Shown here: in pieces, positions 9,529-19,022 of the stretch
Layout: the number at the start of each line of letters is the position of its first letter
Position numbering within the stretch: position 1 is the first letter of the stretch
Assembly (NCBI GenBank): GCA_028821405.1
Contig: JAPPGK010000002.1
Coordinates: forward strand, 1-35,811
Length of the DNA: 35,811 nt
Direction: 5' to 3'
Source: Gammaproteobacteria bacterium
Lineage (GTDB): Bacteria > Pseudomonadota > Gammaproteobacteria > Pseudomonadales > Azotimanducaceae
Translations under genes and position numbers: made by a program
The notes under the pieces: model-generated
What the model was told of the DNA's origin: nothing
Database searches by the model: none
The model's input: only the letters and a program-made list of their open reading frames with translations

Positions 9529-12482
9529 GACAATGCCTCCAACTGGGCCTCATAGGCGTTGCGGCGCACCAGCCTGCGCTGGCGGCTCAAGCCAAACACC
9601 AGAGCGAGTCCGGCAAGCGCCAGGGCGTAGTTGACGTATTCCCAAACCCGCTGCTGGTCCGTCTCCATCGGCTCCAGCGTTCGATTGAAGTGACCCCGGG
9701 CCCGGATGCCGAGCAGCGAGCGGTCCTCCACCGCCCAGTCGACCAGGTTCGCCATGAGCTGGCTCGAGTTCCCGTAGATCATCCCGTCCGCCGATCCGAT
9801 CATGCGCACGGTCTGATCGGCCACGAACGACGCCGAACCGATGAGCACGAGCCGTGCCGACTCCGGCGACCGGTCGATCACGGAAGTCACGGTGCCGAGG
9901 GTGTCGGTTTCTTCTTCACCGTCCTCGTCAGCGGCGGCTTCCCCTGCCTCGGTTTGATCGATTTCGGGTTCCGGCGAAGGGTCTTCAGCCAGCGGGGACG
10001 GCTCGCCTTCGGCGAGTGGGGATACTTCGAAGAACGACTCGAAGCGCCCCTCCAACATCACCGCGAGCGTATTCGCGCCCTGCTCGCCCTCGGGCGTGTA
10101 GGTCACCTCGCCCGTCAGGTCGAGATCCGGCGTCAGTTCGGTGGACGTCGACCGCCAACTGGCCGTCGAACTCGTCATCAAGGGCGTGACCGTGCGCTCT
10201 GCGTTGGCCTCCTCGTCGACGTCGATCGGCGACGCCCAGGCCATCGTCACCTGGGGAACCGCCGCGGTAAAGGCCACGTCCGGGTTCAAGGCGTCACCCC
10301 TTAGGTCGATGAAATAGGGATATGCGCGCATCTGCACGTCCCGGAAACTGAAGCCAGCCACCCTGCGCACCACCGGAACCGGGAACGCCACGTTCTTCGT
10401 ATCCATGACAAAGGACGGGTCGAGGGTCAGGCCATGGTGCGCGAGCCAGTCGTCGAGCCCGGAGGCCAACGGCGTTGCCGCAATTGAATTGGGCGGCACC
10501 ATCGTCGTACGGAAAGCACCGCCGGCGACAACCACCGTGCCGCCTCGCATCAGGAACTGGTCGATCGCGAACACGGCCTTGTCGTCGAGGCCCGAGGGAT
10601 CCACGACCATGAGCACATCCACCGACGCATCGGCCTCGCCGCTCGGAAGATCCACGCTCTGTACGCTGAAGTCGGCGTCGAGAATCTCGCGCAAACCCTG
10701 GTATTCGTTGCCGGGCGGTTGCTGCATCTGCATCTGCTGTTGCATGTAGGGCGGCAGTCCCTGCGGCGCCGACAGCCCCACCGTCTTCAAGAGGCCCACC
10801 GCGTAGCGTTTCAATCCCTCCTCGATGCCGCGGCGCAGGCCTTCGGCGTCGAGACCCTCCGGGATCGGCATCTGAATGAGCGTCTCGCCGTCGGTGAGGG
10901 TCAGGTAGAAGTAGAAGGTGTTGATGTCGAACAGGCTCGCCGCCATCGGCCGAAAGCCGTAGTCGGCGGCGATCTGGCGTGCCACCTCGCCGCCCGCGGC
11001 ATCGGGATCGACAATCTCCGAAGTCAGCTTGCCGCCCGACTCCGCCTGCATTTCGAGCAGCACCACGTCGAGATCGCCCCGCAACGTGCGCAATGCTTCC
11101 GGCAGCCGCTCATCGGCGGAGATGTACCCGGTGAACTTCACCGGCTCGATGACGTTGTCGAAAACGCTGCCGCCGCCCTGGAAGCCGTAGAGCACCTTCT
11201 TGATGCTGCGCGTGATGTCGAACTCGGGATTCTTGAGCCGGACATCGAGATCCGTCTCGCCGTGGACCTTCACCTCGATCAGGTCGCTAAAGGTCAGCAC
11301 CTCGTATTCGTCGCCGTACTGGACCAACACATCGAAGTACGAATTGACCAGACTGGACTGATATCGGTCGGCAACTTGGAACGGTACCGCGCGGATGCCG
11401 TACTTGGTATTCGCCTCGTCCTCCTTCTCCGGGTCTTCGGCGGGGTCGACTAGCTCGACGCGGACCATATCGCCACCCGCGACGCCGTATTCGGTGAGCA
11501 GGTTCTTGAGCTGCGGTCCCAGCGGACCCAGCAGCGGATGGGTCTTGGTGCTGAAATAGCCACGGATGAGCAGCGGTTCGCGCAGTTCGCGCAGGTAGCT
11601 CTTGGTGGCTTCGGAGATGGAGTATTGATCACCCTGGGTGGCATCCCAGCGCAGGAAGCCGACAGGCGACAGCCACAGGTTGGCGACCAGGAAGTTCGCC
11701 GCCACCAGCGCCACGACGATGCGGCGTTCGTTGTGCCGTCGACTAGCCGCGTCGGACGCCCAGCCCTGGGCGTCCACGGCATGAACGTTCAATGCCAGGA
11801 ACACGGCCGTCACCGAGAGATAGAAGTAGAGATCCCTCAAGTCAAGCACGCCCCGGGTGATGGACTCGAACCGGGAACCGGCGCCCACGTTGCGCAGCAC
11901 GTCACCCACGGTGCTCCCGAAGAGCTCCGTGATCGTCGGCGTTCCCACCACGTAGAAGGCCGCGCAACCGAAGGCGGCGAGGATCAAGGCGACGATCTGG
12001 TTCTCGGTCTTGGCGCTGACGAAGAGGCCAATGGCGAGGTAGGCCGCCCCCAGCAAGGCCGCCGCGAGGTACCCGGCGAGAACCGGACCCCAGTCCAGGT
12101 CGCCAAGCATGGCCACCGTCACCGGCAGGGGCAGGGTGAGGGCAAGTGCGATCGCCAGCAGTACCCAGCAAGCCAGAAACTTGCCCACCACGAATTCCGT
12201 GCTGGTCGCCGGCACCGTCACGACGAGTTCCAGCGTGCCCGTCCGCCGTTCGTCGCTCCACATGCGCATGGTCAACGCCGCCGCGAGGAAAACGAGCAAC
12301 ACCGGCAGCCACTCGAACATGGGCCGCACGTCGGCGATGTTGCGCGCGAAGAACGCTTCGACCCAGAAGAACACGAACAAGGTCACGCCAAGGAAGGCGG
12401 CGAGGAACAGGTACGCGATGGGGGACGAGAAGAAGTGCGCCAGTTCCTTGCCGGCGATTCTTTGAACCGTGTCAACTCGCAT
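9525..12482 (-). CDS. ABC-2 permease fused to GldG-like domain
   Basis: 985 residues. The first ~250 residues are an ABC-2 type permease with about six membrane segments; the motif WSDERRTGTLELVVTVPA is typical of the GldF/NosY group. From about 255 follows a GldG-like (ABC_transp_aux) extracytoplasmic region, starting at LRWDATQGDQYSIS and containing the gatase-like segment MVVDPSGLDDKAVFAIDQFL. A final membrane helix lies near the C-terminus (VNYALALAGLALVFGLS), followed by a basic tail. GldF and GldG are usually separate proteins; here they form one chain. I chose ATG at 12482, which overlaps the ATPase gene by 11 bases; an upstream start at 12509 is less likely. In flavobacteria Gld proteins serve gliding, but in proteobacteria the role is unknown. 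Confidence 0.9.
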   Translation of the reverse strand: MRVDTVQRIAGKELAHFFSSPIAYLFLAAFLGVTLFVFFWVEAFFARNIADVRPMFEWLPVLLVFLAAALTMRMWSDERRTGTLELVVTVPATSTEFVVGKFLACWVLLAIALALTLPLPVTVAMLGDLDWGPVLAGYLAAALLGAAYLAIGLFVSAKTENQIVALILAAFGCAAFYVVGTPTITELFGSTVGDVLRNVGAGSRFESITRGVLDLRDLYFYLSVTAVFLALNVHAVDAQGWASDAASRRHNERRIVVALVAANFLVANLWLSPVGFLRWDATQGDQYSISEATKSYLRELREPLLIRGYFSTKTHPLLGPLGPQLKNLLTEYGVAGGDMVRVELVDPAEDPEKEDEANTKYGIRAVPFQVADRYQSSLVNSYFDVLVQYGDEYEVLTFSDLIEVKVHGETDLDVRLKNPEFDITRSIKKVLYGFQGGGSVFDNVIEPVKFTGYISADERLPEALRTLRGDLDVVLLEMQAESGGKLTSEIVDPDAAGGEVARQIAADYGFRPMAASLFDINTFYFYLTLTDGETLIQMPIPEGLDAEGLRRGIEEGLKRYAVGLLKTVGLSAPQGLPPYMQQQMQMQQPPGNEYQGLREILDADFSVQSVDLPSGEADASVDVLMVVDPSGLDDKAVFAIDQFLMRGGTVVVAGGAFRTTMVPPNSIAATPLASGLDDWLAHHGLTLDPSFVMDTKNVAFPVPVVRRVAGFSFRDVQMRAYPYFIDLRGDALNPDVAFTAAVPQVTMAWASPIDVDEEANAERTVTPLMTSSTASWRSTSTELTPDLDLTGEVTYTPEGEQGANTLAVMLEGRFESFFEVSPLAEGEPSPLAEDPSPEPEIDQTEAGEAAADEDGEEETDTLGTVTSVIDRSPESARLVLIGSASFVADQTVRMIGSADGMIYGNSSQLMANLVDWAVEDRSLLGIRARGHFNRTLEPMETDQQRVWEYVNYALALAGLALVFGLSRQRRLVRRNAYEAQLEALS

Positions 12483-13386
12483 CGCCAGCCTCCCCGCCGG
12501 TCCCGGCACTCACTTCCCGGAACACCGTCTCCAGATCGCGCTTCTCCGGCGCTAGGCCGTGCACGGCAATACCCGCGTCGACAAGCCGCCGGGCCGTCTC
12601 CGCCCGGCTCGCGTCGTCTGCAACGCCATCCAACGCATAGCCGCCGTCGCGTTCACCGACCGTCGCGAGACCGTCAAGCGCCGTCGCGATGTCGCCCCGC
12701 GTGGCATCGGTTTGCAGCACCATGCGTTCGCTGAGCTTGAGCGACGTCATTCGTTCGTCCAACGCGAGCTTGCCCGCGCGCAAGATCATCACCCGGTCGC
12801 AGACCGCATCGACCTCCTGCATGATGTGGGTCGATAGGATCACCGTCGCGTTCTCCGCCAAGCGTCGGATCAGGTCGCGCATCTGTTGCGTCTGCCCGGG
12901 GTCGAGGCCGTTGGTCGGCTCGTCGAGGATCAATAGGGGCGGCTTATGGACGATGGCCTGGGCGACGCCTACGCGTTGCTGATAACCCCGGGACAGGGTT
13001 CCGATCAGGTCGAAGGCCCGGTCGCCAAGATCGGTAGCCGCGATCACCTCCTTGAGCGCTGCGGGCCGATCCTCGACATGGCGAAGCCCCGCCACGTAGT
13101 CGAGGTACTCCACCACCGTCATCTCCGGGTAGACCGGGCAGTTCTCGGGCAGGTAGCCGATCCGCTGCTGCACGGCCGCCGGCGCGTCGACCACGTCGTG
13201 GCCATCAACCGCCACTCGGCCGGCACTGGGCTCGAGATAGCCCGTCAGCATCTTCATGATCGTCGTTTTGCCGGCGCCGTTGTGCCCCAACAAACCAACG
13301 ATCTCCCCGCCGCCGATGGAGAAACTCACGGCATCCACCGCCAACGTCTCCCCGTACCGGCGCGTCAAGTCCTCGGCGTCGATCAC
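12472..13386 (-). CDS. ABC transporter ATPase (GldA-like)
   Basis: 304 residues from a GTG start at 13386, preceded by GGGAGGAG a few bases upstream; this gives the family N-terminus (VIDAEDLTRRYG). An in-frame start at 13515 would add 43 residues with no homology pattern. Walker A GHNGAGKTT (34-42), signature LSRGYQQRVGVAQA (from 131; LSRGY instead of LSGGQ, common in this group) and Walker B LLILDEPTNGLD (from 151) are intact. A C-terminal ~80-residue extension is typical of ABC-2 export ATPases. It is the first gene of the operon ATPase, permease-GldG, DUF4340, GST and would energise the fused permease. Confidence 0.92.
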   Translation of the reverse strand: MIDAEDLTRRYGETLAVDAVSFSIGGGEIVGLLGHNGAGKTTIMKMLTGYLEPSAGRVAVDGHDVVDAPAAVQQRIGYLPENCPVYPEMTVVEYLDYVAGLRHVEDRPAALKEVIAATDLGDRAFDLIGTLSRGYQQRVGVAQAIVHKPPLLILDEPTNGLDPGQTQQMRDLIRRLAENATVILSTHIMQEVDAVCDRVMILRAGKLALDERMTSLKLSERMVLQTDATRGDIATALDGLATVGERDGGYALDGVADDASRAETARRLVDAGIAVHGLAPEKRDLETVFREVSAGTGGEAGDAS

Positions 13387-13534
13387 CGAACTCCTCCCGT
13401 CACAGTCATGTTGTCGTTGCCAAGGCACACCGGCCATCGGCGCACCGGCAAAGCGGCGGTAAGATACAAAGACGAATGGCGACTTTCTACCCCACCCTCG
13501 AACGGGTTTGACCACGGGAAGCCTCCCGAATTCC

Positions 13535-13592
13535 CACTAAGGGCAACCGCAGGGGTCCGTTCGGGCGAGGGCAAGGGTCGCCTACGGGTTCC
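13535..13592 (-). repeat. Dispersed palindromic repeat, intergenic copy g
   Basis: Read on the minus strand, CCCGTAGGCGACCCTTGCCCTCGCCCG and then ACCCCTGCGGTTGCCC resemble the GTAGGGGCGACC...GGTCGCCC repeats at other gene ends. This copy lies in the 254-bp gap between the divergent ATPase and SDR genes, so it must be compatible with, or lie outside, their promoters. I see no clear promoter in the gap. Confidence 0.5.
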
Positions 13593-13640
13593 GGAGCGGG
13601 TGATAGACTGGCTGATCATGCATTTGGCCAAGGCACCCCC

Positions 13641-14495
13641 GTGCACGACCTAGCCGGAAAGACCGCCTTCATCACCGGCGGCGCGAGCGGCATCGGCCTC
13701 GCCATTGCCCGATCGCTTTCGACCGCGGGCATGAAGGTCGTGGTCGCCGACATCGAGCGGGACGCGCTCGGCCGCGTTCAAGGCGATTTCGAAGCCCGCA
13801 ACGCCGAGTTCCTGACCCTCGAGGTCGACGTCACGGACCGCGACGCCATGGAAGCGGCGGCCGTTGCGACCGAATCGCGCTTCGGCAATGTTCACGTGGT
13901 CTGCAACAACGCCGGTGTGGCCCTCGGCGGTCCCGTCGACGAGATGACCTACGACGACTGGGACTGGATACTCGGCGTCAACCTCATGGGCGTCGTCAAT
14001 GGCATCCGAACCTTCGTCGACCGTCTGAAAGCCCACGGCGAGGGGGGCCACTTCGTGAACACCGCATCCATGGCGGGGCACGTTTCGATTCCGGGCCTCT
14101 CGGTCTATACCGCGAGCAAGTTCGCCGTGGTGGGCATTTCCGAGACGATGCGCGCCGATCTCGTGGCCCACAATATCGGCGTCTCGGTACTGTGCCCCGG
14201 CATGGTCGACACGAACATCCTGGACTCGGGCCGCAATCGCCCGAAAGAGTTTTCGGGCACCCGGCACTGGGAGGAAACCCTCGGCGACGAAGAGCGCGAC
14301 GCCATCAACGAGAACGTCCGCGCCAGCATGATCGAACCCGCCCTGGTCGGCGACATGGTCCTCCACGCGATCCGAACCGACGAGTTCTACGTCTTCACGC
14401 ATCCCGGCATCGAACCCATGGTCGAGATGCGCGGCACCGAGATCGCCGACGCGTTCGCCCGGTGGCGGGAGTATTGCGAAGCGCGGGATATCTGA
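13641..14495 (+). CDS. Short-chain dehydrogenase/reductase (SDR)
   Basis: 284 residues, GTG start with AAGG seven bases upstream. Classical SDR layout: cofactor motif TGGASGIG near residue 13, Asp of the ADIE segment that favours NAD(H), CNNAGVA, and the catalytic Ser in NTASMAG with YTASK (Tyr and Lys of the active site). The C-terminal part PGMVDTNILDSGRNRP is typical of the family. It precedes a MaoC-type hydratase by 46 bases in the same direction, which hints at a shared role in acyl-CoA or ketone metabolism. The substrate cannot be told from sequence. Confidence 0.9.
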   Translation: MHDLAGKTAFITGGASGIGLAIARSLSTAGMKVVVADIERDALGRVQGDFEARNAEFLTLEVDVTDRDAMEAAAVATESRFGNVHVVCNNAGVALGGPVDEMTYDDWDWILGVNLMGVVNGIRTFVDRLKAHGEGGHFVNTASMAGHVSIPGLSVYTASKFAVVGISETMRADLVAHNIGVSVLCPGMVDTNILDSGRNRPKEFSGTRHWEETLGDEERDAINENVRASMIEPALVGDMVLHAIRTDEFYVFTHPGIEPMVEMRGTEIADAFARWREYCEARDI

Positions 14496-14541
14496 CCCGC
14501 ACCCCAACCCGTTGAACGGCAAGTCTCGGAGAACCCAAGCA

Positions 14542-15063
14542 ATGGCACGCGGCGTCAAACAGGTGGGAGGGCAACGCTACCGGGAGACATTCGGGCGCTA
14601 CCTGGAGGAGTTCGACGTCGGCGACATCTACGAGCACCGACCCGGCAAGACGGTCACCGAGTACGAGAACCACCTGTTCACCCTGCTGACCCTCAACACC
14701 CACCCTCTGCACTTCGACGCCGAATACGGCAAGGCCACCGAGTTCGGTCGCAACCTGGTCGTCAGCACCTATACGCTGTCGCTCCTCATCGGGATGAGCG
14801 TCACCGACTTGAGCCAGAAGGCGATCGCCAACCTAGGCATGGACGAGGTCAAATTCACCGCGCCGGTATTCGCGGGCGACACCCTCTACAGCGAGTCCGA
14901 AGTTCTCGCCAAACGGGAATCGAAGTCGAGACCCGGCCAAGGCGTTGTCACCGTGCGCACCGTCGGCCGCAACCAGGACGGTGTCGAAGTGTGCAGCTTC
15001 GTCCGCAACGTGCTCGTTCCGGCCGAAGGGCATGCGGTGGAAGACCGAATCGAGAACTACTAG
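14542..15063 (+). CDS. MaoC family dehydratase
   Basis: 173 residues from ATG 14542, with GGAG ten bases upstream; a TTG at 14512 is an alternative. The hot-dog fold is recognisable: RYLEEFDVGDIYEHRPGKTV at the start, then the hydratase motif around TLNTHPLHFDAEYGKATEFG (Asp/His pair for water addition) and GDTLYSESEVL with the C-terminal RNVLVP. Members add water to enoyl-CoA-type substrates, in some cases mesaconyl-CoA. It sits between an SDR and an S9 peptidase in one direction, 8 bases before the peptidase start, so it is likely part of that transcript. Confidence 0.88.
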   Translation: MARGVKQVGGQRYRETFGRYLEEFDVGDIYEHRPGKTVTEYENHLFTLLTLNTHPLHFDAEYGKATEFGRNLVVSTYTLSLLIGMSVTDLSQKAIANLGMDEVKFTAPVFAGDTLYSESEVLAKRESKSRPGQGVVTVRTVGRNQDGVEVCSFVRNVLVPAEGHAVEDRIENY

Positions 15064-15071
15064 CGATCCCA

Positions 15072-17018
15072 ATGATGTACCGTCGACCTTTCCTCTGCCT
15101 TCTCATTCTCGCCGGCTGCACGACGATGGATCCCTCGCGCCGAGATACACAACCTGCCCCACCTCCCGGCGGCAACCTGGTCGTCGACGGGGTGCCCGCC
15201 GTCCCCGCAGACGTACTCGCGAGCCTCGAGGCGTATCGGAACGCGCGTTCGGCAAGCCTTCTCGGATGGGTCGGCGACGGCGTACTCATCGCGACCCGGT
15301 TCGGCAACACCACCCAGCTCCATCGCGTGGACACGCCGCTCGGCATGCGTCGCCAGATCACCTTCTTCCCGGAACCCGTGGCGGGGGCATCGGTGAATCC
15401 CGACCCGGGCCGCAACGGCTTCGTCTACCTGAAGGACACGGGCGGCTCGGAGTTCTACCAGATGTTCTGGTACGACAGCGCGACCGCCGACTCGCTGCTG
15501 TTGGGCGACGGCAAGTCCCGGTACATGGGCGTGTCCTTCTCGCCGACGGGCCAATGGCTCGGTTACTCGACGACCGAGCGCAACGGCACGGATTGGGATC
15601 TGCACGCCCAGGACCTGCGCGGCAGACACACCGTGCTCCAGGAAGGCGAAGGCGTCGGTTGGACCATCGAGGACTGGTCCGCCGACGAGGGCAAGGTGCT
15701 CGTCAGCCGGTACATCTCCGTCAACGAGTCCCGCCTCTACGAGATCGACGTGGCCACCGGCCACCGCCGACGCCTGCTTCCCGATGTCACGGCGGCATTC
15801 GGCGGCATCCGCTACGGTCCGGGCGCAAACGCCTATTTCACGTCGGACATGAACGGTGAGTTCAGACGGCTCCACCGACTCGACCTCGACACCGGCACCA
15901 TCACGGTACTGACGGAAGACGCCCATTGGGACGTGGAGTCCTTTGCCCTATCGCGTGACCGCAAGCGGATGGCCTACGTCCTGAACGAAGACGGTGTTAG
16001 CCGGTTGTTCGCGACCCGGCTGCCCGACGGCGGCTTCATCGCGCTCCCCGCGTTGCCACGGGGAATCATCTCCGGCTTGCGCTTTCACCCGGACAACCAC
16101 CGCCTGGGGTTCACGGTGCGCGACGCGAAGGCACCTTCGGATGCATTCAGCGTCGATTTCCGCACCCGCCAACTCACTCGCTGGACACGCAGCGAACTGG
16201 GCGGGATCGAGGCCAAGCGATTGGTGGAACCCGAGCTGATCCACTACCCGAGCTTCGATGGACGGTCGATCCCCGCGTTCGTGTACCGGCCGCACGGCCC
16301 CGGGCCCCACCCGGTGATCGTGAGCATTCACGGTGGCCCGGAGGGCCAGGCCCGGCCGTCCTTCGCCGCCAATACACAGTACTACCTGCACGAACTCGGC
16401 AGCGCCGTGATCTACCCCAACGTGCGGGGCTCCCGCGGCTACGGCAAGACCTACCTCAAGCTCGACAACGGTCGTCGGCGCGAGGACTCGGTCCGCGACA
16501 TCGGTGCGCTCCTGGACTGGATCGCCGCAGTGCCCGACCTCGACGCGAGCCGCGTTGCCGTGACCGGAGGATCCTACGGGGGCTACATGGTGCTGGCCTC
16601 GGTGGTGCACTACGGTGATCGCCTGCGCGCCGGCGTCGAACGCGTCGGCATCAGCAACTTCGTGACCTTTCTCGAGAACACCCAGCCCTATCGCCGGGAT
16701 CTGCGCCGTGTCGAATACGGCGACGAGCGCGACCCGGCGATGCGCGCCTTCCTGACCTCGATCTCGCCGCTCACCCACGTGGATAGCATCAAGACGCCCC
16801 TGCTGATCTCGCAAGGCCTGAACGACCCGCGCGTGCCGGCCAGCGAGTCCGAACAGATCGTCAGCGCCTTGAAGGAAGCCGACATCCCGGTCTGGTACGT
16901 GCTCGCCAAGGACGAAGGCCACGGGTTTCGGAAGAAGTCGAACCGCGACTATCTCGGTGCGGTCACGGCGATGTTCCTGAAGCGCCACCTGCTCGGCCAC
17001 GACGAAGCCGCGCCGTAG
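15072..17018 (+). CDS. S9 family peptidase, predicted lipoprotein
   Basis: 648 residues. The N-terminus has a short basic, hydrophobic leader ending in a lipobox, LILAGC, with Cys16, so it is probably anchored to a membrane on the outside of the cytoplasm. Residues ~50-400 form a beta-propeller (WD40-like repeats such as YDSATADSLLLGDGKSRYMG). The C-terminal alpha/beta hydrolase domain has the triad Ser501 (GGSYGGYM), Asp585 (LNDPRVPAS) and His617 (DEGHGFRK), as in acylaminoacyl peptidase/S9C enzymes that cleave short peptides. ATG at 15072 and 15075 are both possible starts. The TAG stop belongs to a palindromic repeat that begins there. Confidence 0.92.
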   Translation: MMYRRPFLCLLILAGCTTMDPSRRDTQPAPPPGGNLVVDGVPAVPADVLASLEAYRNARSASLLGWVGDGVLIATRFGNTTQLHRVDTPLGMRRQITFFPEPVAGASVNPDPGRNGFVYLKDTGGSEFYQMFWYDSATADSLLLGDGKSRYMGVSFSPTGQWLGYSTTERNGTDWDLHAQDLRGRHTVLQEGEGVGWTIEDWSADEGKVLVSRYISVNESRLYEIDVATGHRRRLLPDVTAAFGGIRYGPGANAYFTSDMNGEFRRLHRLDLDTGTITVLTEDAHWDVESFALSRDRKRMAYVLNEDGVSRLFATRLPDGGFIALPALPRGIISGLRFHPDNHRLGFTVRDAKAPSDAFSVDFRTRQLTRWTRSELGGIEAKRLVEPELIHYPSFDGRSIPAFVYRPHGPGPHPVIVSIHGGPEGQARPSFAANTQYYLHELGSAVIYPNVRGSRGYGKTYLKLDNGRRREDSVRDIGALLDWIAAVPDLDASRVAVTGGSYGGYMVLASVVHYGDRLRAGVERVGISNFVTFLENTQPYRRDLRRVEYGDERDPAMRAFLTSISPLTHVDSIKTPLLISQGLNDPRVPASESEQIVSALKEADIPVWYVLAKDEGHGFRKKSNRDYLGAVTAMFLKRHLLGHDEAAP

Positions 17019-17110
17019 GGGCGAGGCCATCGCGCCCATGGGGCACGCCGTCGCCCGTGTCCGCGGGAGAACGGCCCTGGCCCGCCAATACGGGCGACCG
17101 CAGGCAGGAC
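17013..17110 (+). repeat. Dispersed palindromic repeat, copy b (degenerate, double)
   Basis: CCGTAGGGGCGAGG supplies the TAG stop of the S9 peptidase gene; GGGCG (17019-17023) can pair with CGCCC (17033-17037). A second, inverted part, GCCAATACGGGCGACCGCAGG, lies at 17084-17104 and corresponds to the CCAATGCGGGCGACC edge of the copy at 21478-21519. The 165-bp gap to the next gene holds nothing else I can name except its ribosome-binding site AAAGGAAAC. Confidence 0.55.
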
Positions 17111-17183
17111 CGGTGGACACGCGGGTATCGGTGCAACAGACTTCCTCGCCTCTGGGTCAACCACATCGCCAAAAGGAAACAAC

Positions 17184-18350
17184 ATGTCCAATCCCGTCGC
17201 ACCTTCGGACGGACCCGTCGCCGTTACCGGGAGCGGTGGCTATATCGGCTCCCATATCGTTCTGGATTTGGTCCGATCAGGCTACACGGTACGCGCCTGC
17301 GTGCGCGACGCGGGCAACCTCGCCAACACCGCACACCTGGCTGCCATGAACCGGACCAGTCCCGGTACGGTCACCCTGCACGCCTGCGACATGACGGTAC
17401 CGGGCGCCTACGACGAGGCCTTCGCCGGATGTTCTGCCGTGTTCCACGCCGCCGCCGAGATGGGCAACCTCCAAGGTTCGACACCGCAGAAGGTCTATGA
17501 CGGCGGCCTCGTCGCGACCCGACTGGTTGTCGACTCCGTCAAGTCGGCGGGCACCGTGAAGCGGCTGGTCTATACGAGCTCCTTCGCAGCCGTGGGCCAT
17601 CCGGCCCCGGAAGGCCACGTCTACACCGAAGACTCCTGGGCCGACATGAACCAGGAGAGTCGCCGGGAAGGGTCCGAATGGAACATGGCCACCGTCGCCC
17701 GCAGCCGCGAGGTCGCCTACGCAATGACCAAGGTCGAAACGGAACGATACGTCTACGACCAAGGCGACAAACACGGCTTCGAGGCGTTTGGCGTCTGCCC
17801 CTGCCATGTCATCGGCCCCCTGCTCGCGGCTTCCCATCAACGTCCCTGGGCCTGGCAAACCCGGATCGGCGACATGCTCGAGGGGTACGGTCACCCGCGG
17901 ATGTTCTGGAACATCGTCGATGTCCGGGACGTGGCGAGGGCGCAGCGCCTGATCGCCGAGTGCCCCGTGAACAAGAACGGCGAACGCTACAACCTGGTGG
18001 CCACGGACGAGTCGGGCTTGATCCCCCAACAGGAAGTCCAGGCGATCCTGCGTCGCCTCTATCCGGGCATCGGCATCGGCGGCAACTACCGCGAGGGACC
18101 GGCCCGGCGCGGTCCCGTTGCTGTGCTGGAGAAGGTCGTCACCCAACTCGGCCTCAAACCGCACACGGCCGAGGAGGCGATCCGCGACAACGCCGATTCG
18201 CTCCTGACATGGGGCCTCGTGACGACCCGGCCAGGCGAGGACAACTGGCAACGCGACGGCAACGACCTCGGCCTCAAGTCGAAGTGGAACCCCCACCTGT
18301 ACCCGGCCATCGACCCCGCGCTTCGCAAGCAGTTGGCGGAAGAAGCCTAA
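17184..18350 (+). CDS. NAD(P)-dependent epimerase/reductase (extended SDR), paralogue 1
   Basis: 388 residues. Nucleotide motif TGSGGYIGSH at about 15-24, and catalytic Tyr and Lys in YAMTK (VAYAMTKVETERY). The family is that of dihydroflavonol-4-reductase/cinnamoyl-CoA-reductase-like enzymes, which reduce carbonyls or act on 3-beta-hydroxysteroids; the bacterial role is not settled. A clear AAGGA-type ribosome-binding site precedes the ATG. A paralogue lies at 28416-29495 on the other strand and shares the segments DGPVAVTG, EVYDG-like, VKRLVYTSSFAA and WNIVDVRD, so this looks like an old duplication. This copy has about 30 extra C-terminal residues. Confidence 0.9.
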   Translation: MSNPVAPSDGPVAVTGSGGYIGSHIVLDLVRSGYTVRACVRDAGNLANTAHLAAMNRTSPGTVTLHACDMTVPGAYDEAFAGCSAVFHAAAEMGNLQGSTPQKVYDGGLVATRLVVDSVKSAGTVKRLVYTSSFAAVGHPAPEGHVYTEDSWADMNQESRREGSEWNMATVARSREVAYAMTKVETERYVYDQGDKHGFEAFGVCPCHVIGPLLAASHQRPWAWQTRIGDMLEGYGHPRMFWNIVDVRDVARAQRLIAECPVNKNGERYNLVATDESGLIPQQEVQAILRRLYPGIGIGGNYREGPARRGPVAVLEKVVTQLGLKPHTAEEAIRDNADSLLTWGLVTTRPGEDNWQRDGNDLGLKSKWNPHLYPAIDPALRKQLAEEA

Positions 18351-18492
18351 ACCCAGCCGCCACGAGCAAAAAGCGGATCGCACGAGGTCGAAACACCACC
18401 GGAGAACGCCTCTACTACCTGACTTGGGGACCAAAACAAGGTCGGCGCCAACATCGCCGACGATGTGCAGGGGCGGGATGCTCCGCGGGGGG

Positions 18493-18954
18493 TCAGCTGG
18501 CGCCCGGCGGCGTGGCGCGTTCCACCGTTCCTTTGTGTTCTTCTTGATCCTCCACCATGAAACTCCCCGTCGCCTCGACGACCACCTCGTCGGTGTCTGT
18601 GCGGATCACGCGCCCCTGAAGCACTACCAGGCGTCCCTTGCGACGTACCTGCCGGCCTTCCAACGCAACGCGGATCCCCACCGGCAACGCCGCGCGGTAG
18701 CGAACTTCGGCCTTTGCGGTGTAGCAGCGTTCACCGCGCAGGAAAACGTAGTTGGCCATGACGTCGTCAAGCAGGCTGAAAAGGATGCCGCCGTGAGTGA
18801 CGCCGTCGTAGCCGACATGCGCTTCGCCGGGCGTGAATTCCGCCCGGCAGACGTCGCCGTCGAGACGGAAGCGGACGTTGAGCCCGATGGGATTGCCGTT
18901 GCCGCAGACGAAGCAGCGGTTGGCGGTGGAGGCGAGTGGATTCACGGACTGCAT
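18493..18954 (-). CDS. PaaI-type acyl-CoA thioesterase
   Basis: 153 residues, hot-dog fold. The N-terminal motif CFVCGNGNPIGLN is characteristic of a PaaI subfamily, and the active-site helix region is VGYDGVTHGGILFSLLDDVMANYVF, with the HGG(x) motif and a downstream acidic residue that activates water. These enzymes hydrolyse acyl- or aryl-CoA thioesters in the cytoplasm. It is divergent from the Nudix gene, with a MITE-like element inserted between the two. It converges with the extended SDR gene across a 142-bp gap in which I see no feature. Confidence 0.88.
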   Translation of the reverse strand: MQSVNPLASTANRCFVCGNGNPIGLNVRFRLDGDVCRAEFTPGEAHVGYDGVTHGGILFSLLDDVMANYVFLRGERCYTAKAEVRYRAALPVGIRVALEGRQVRRKGRLVVLQGRVIRTDTDEVVVEATGSFMVEDQEEHKGTVERATPPGAS

Positions 18955-19022
18955 CTAGACGGGGAAACAAGGCTGACAGTAGCACAGCGAAGTCGTTCCT
19001 AGACCCGATGCCGGCGTCCTAG

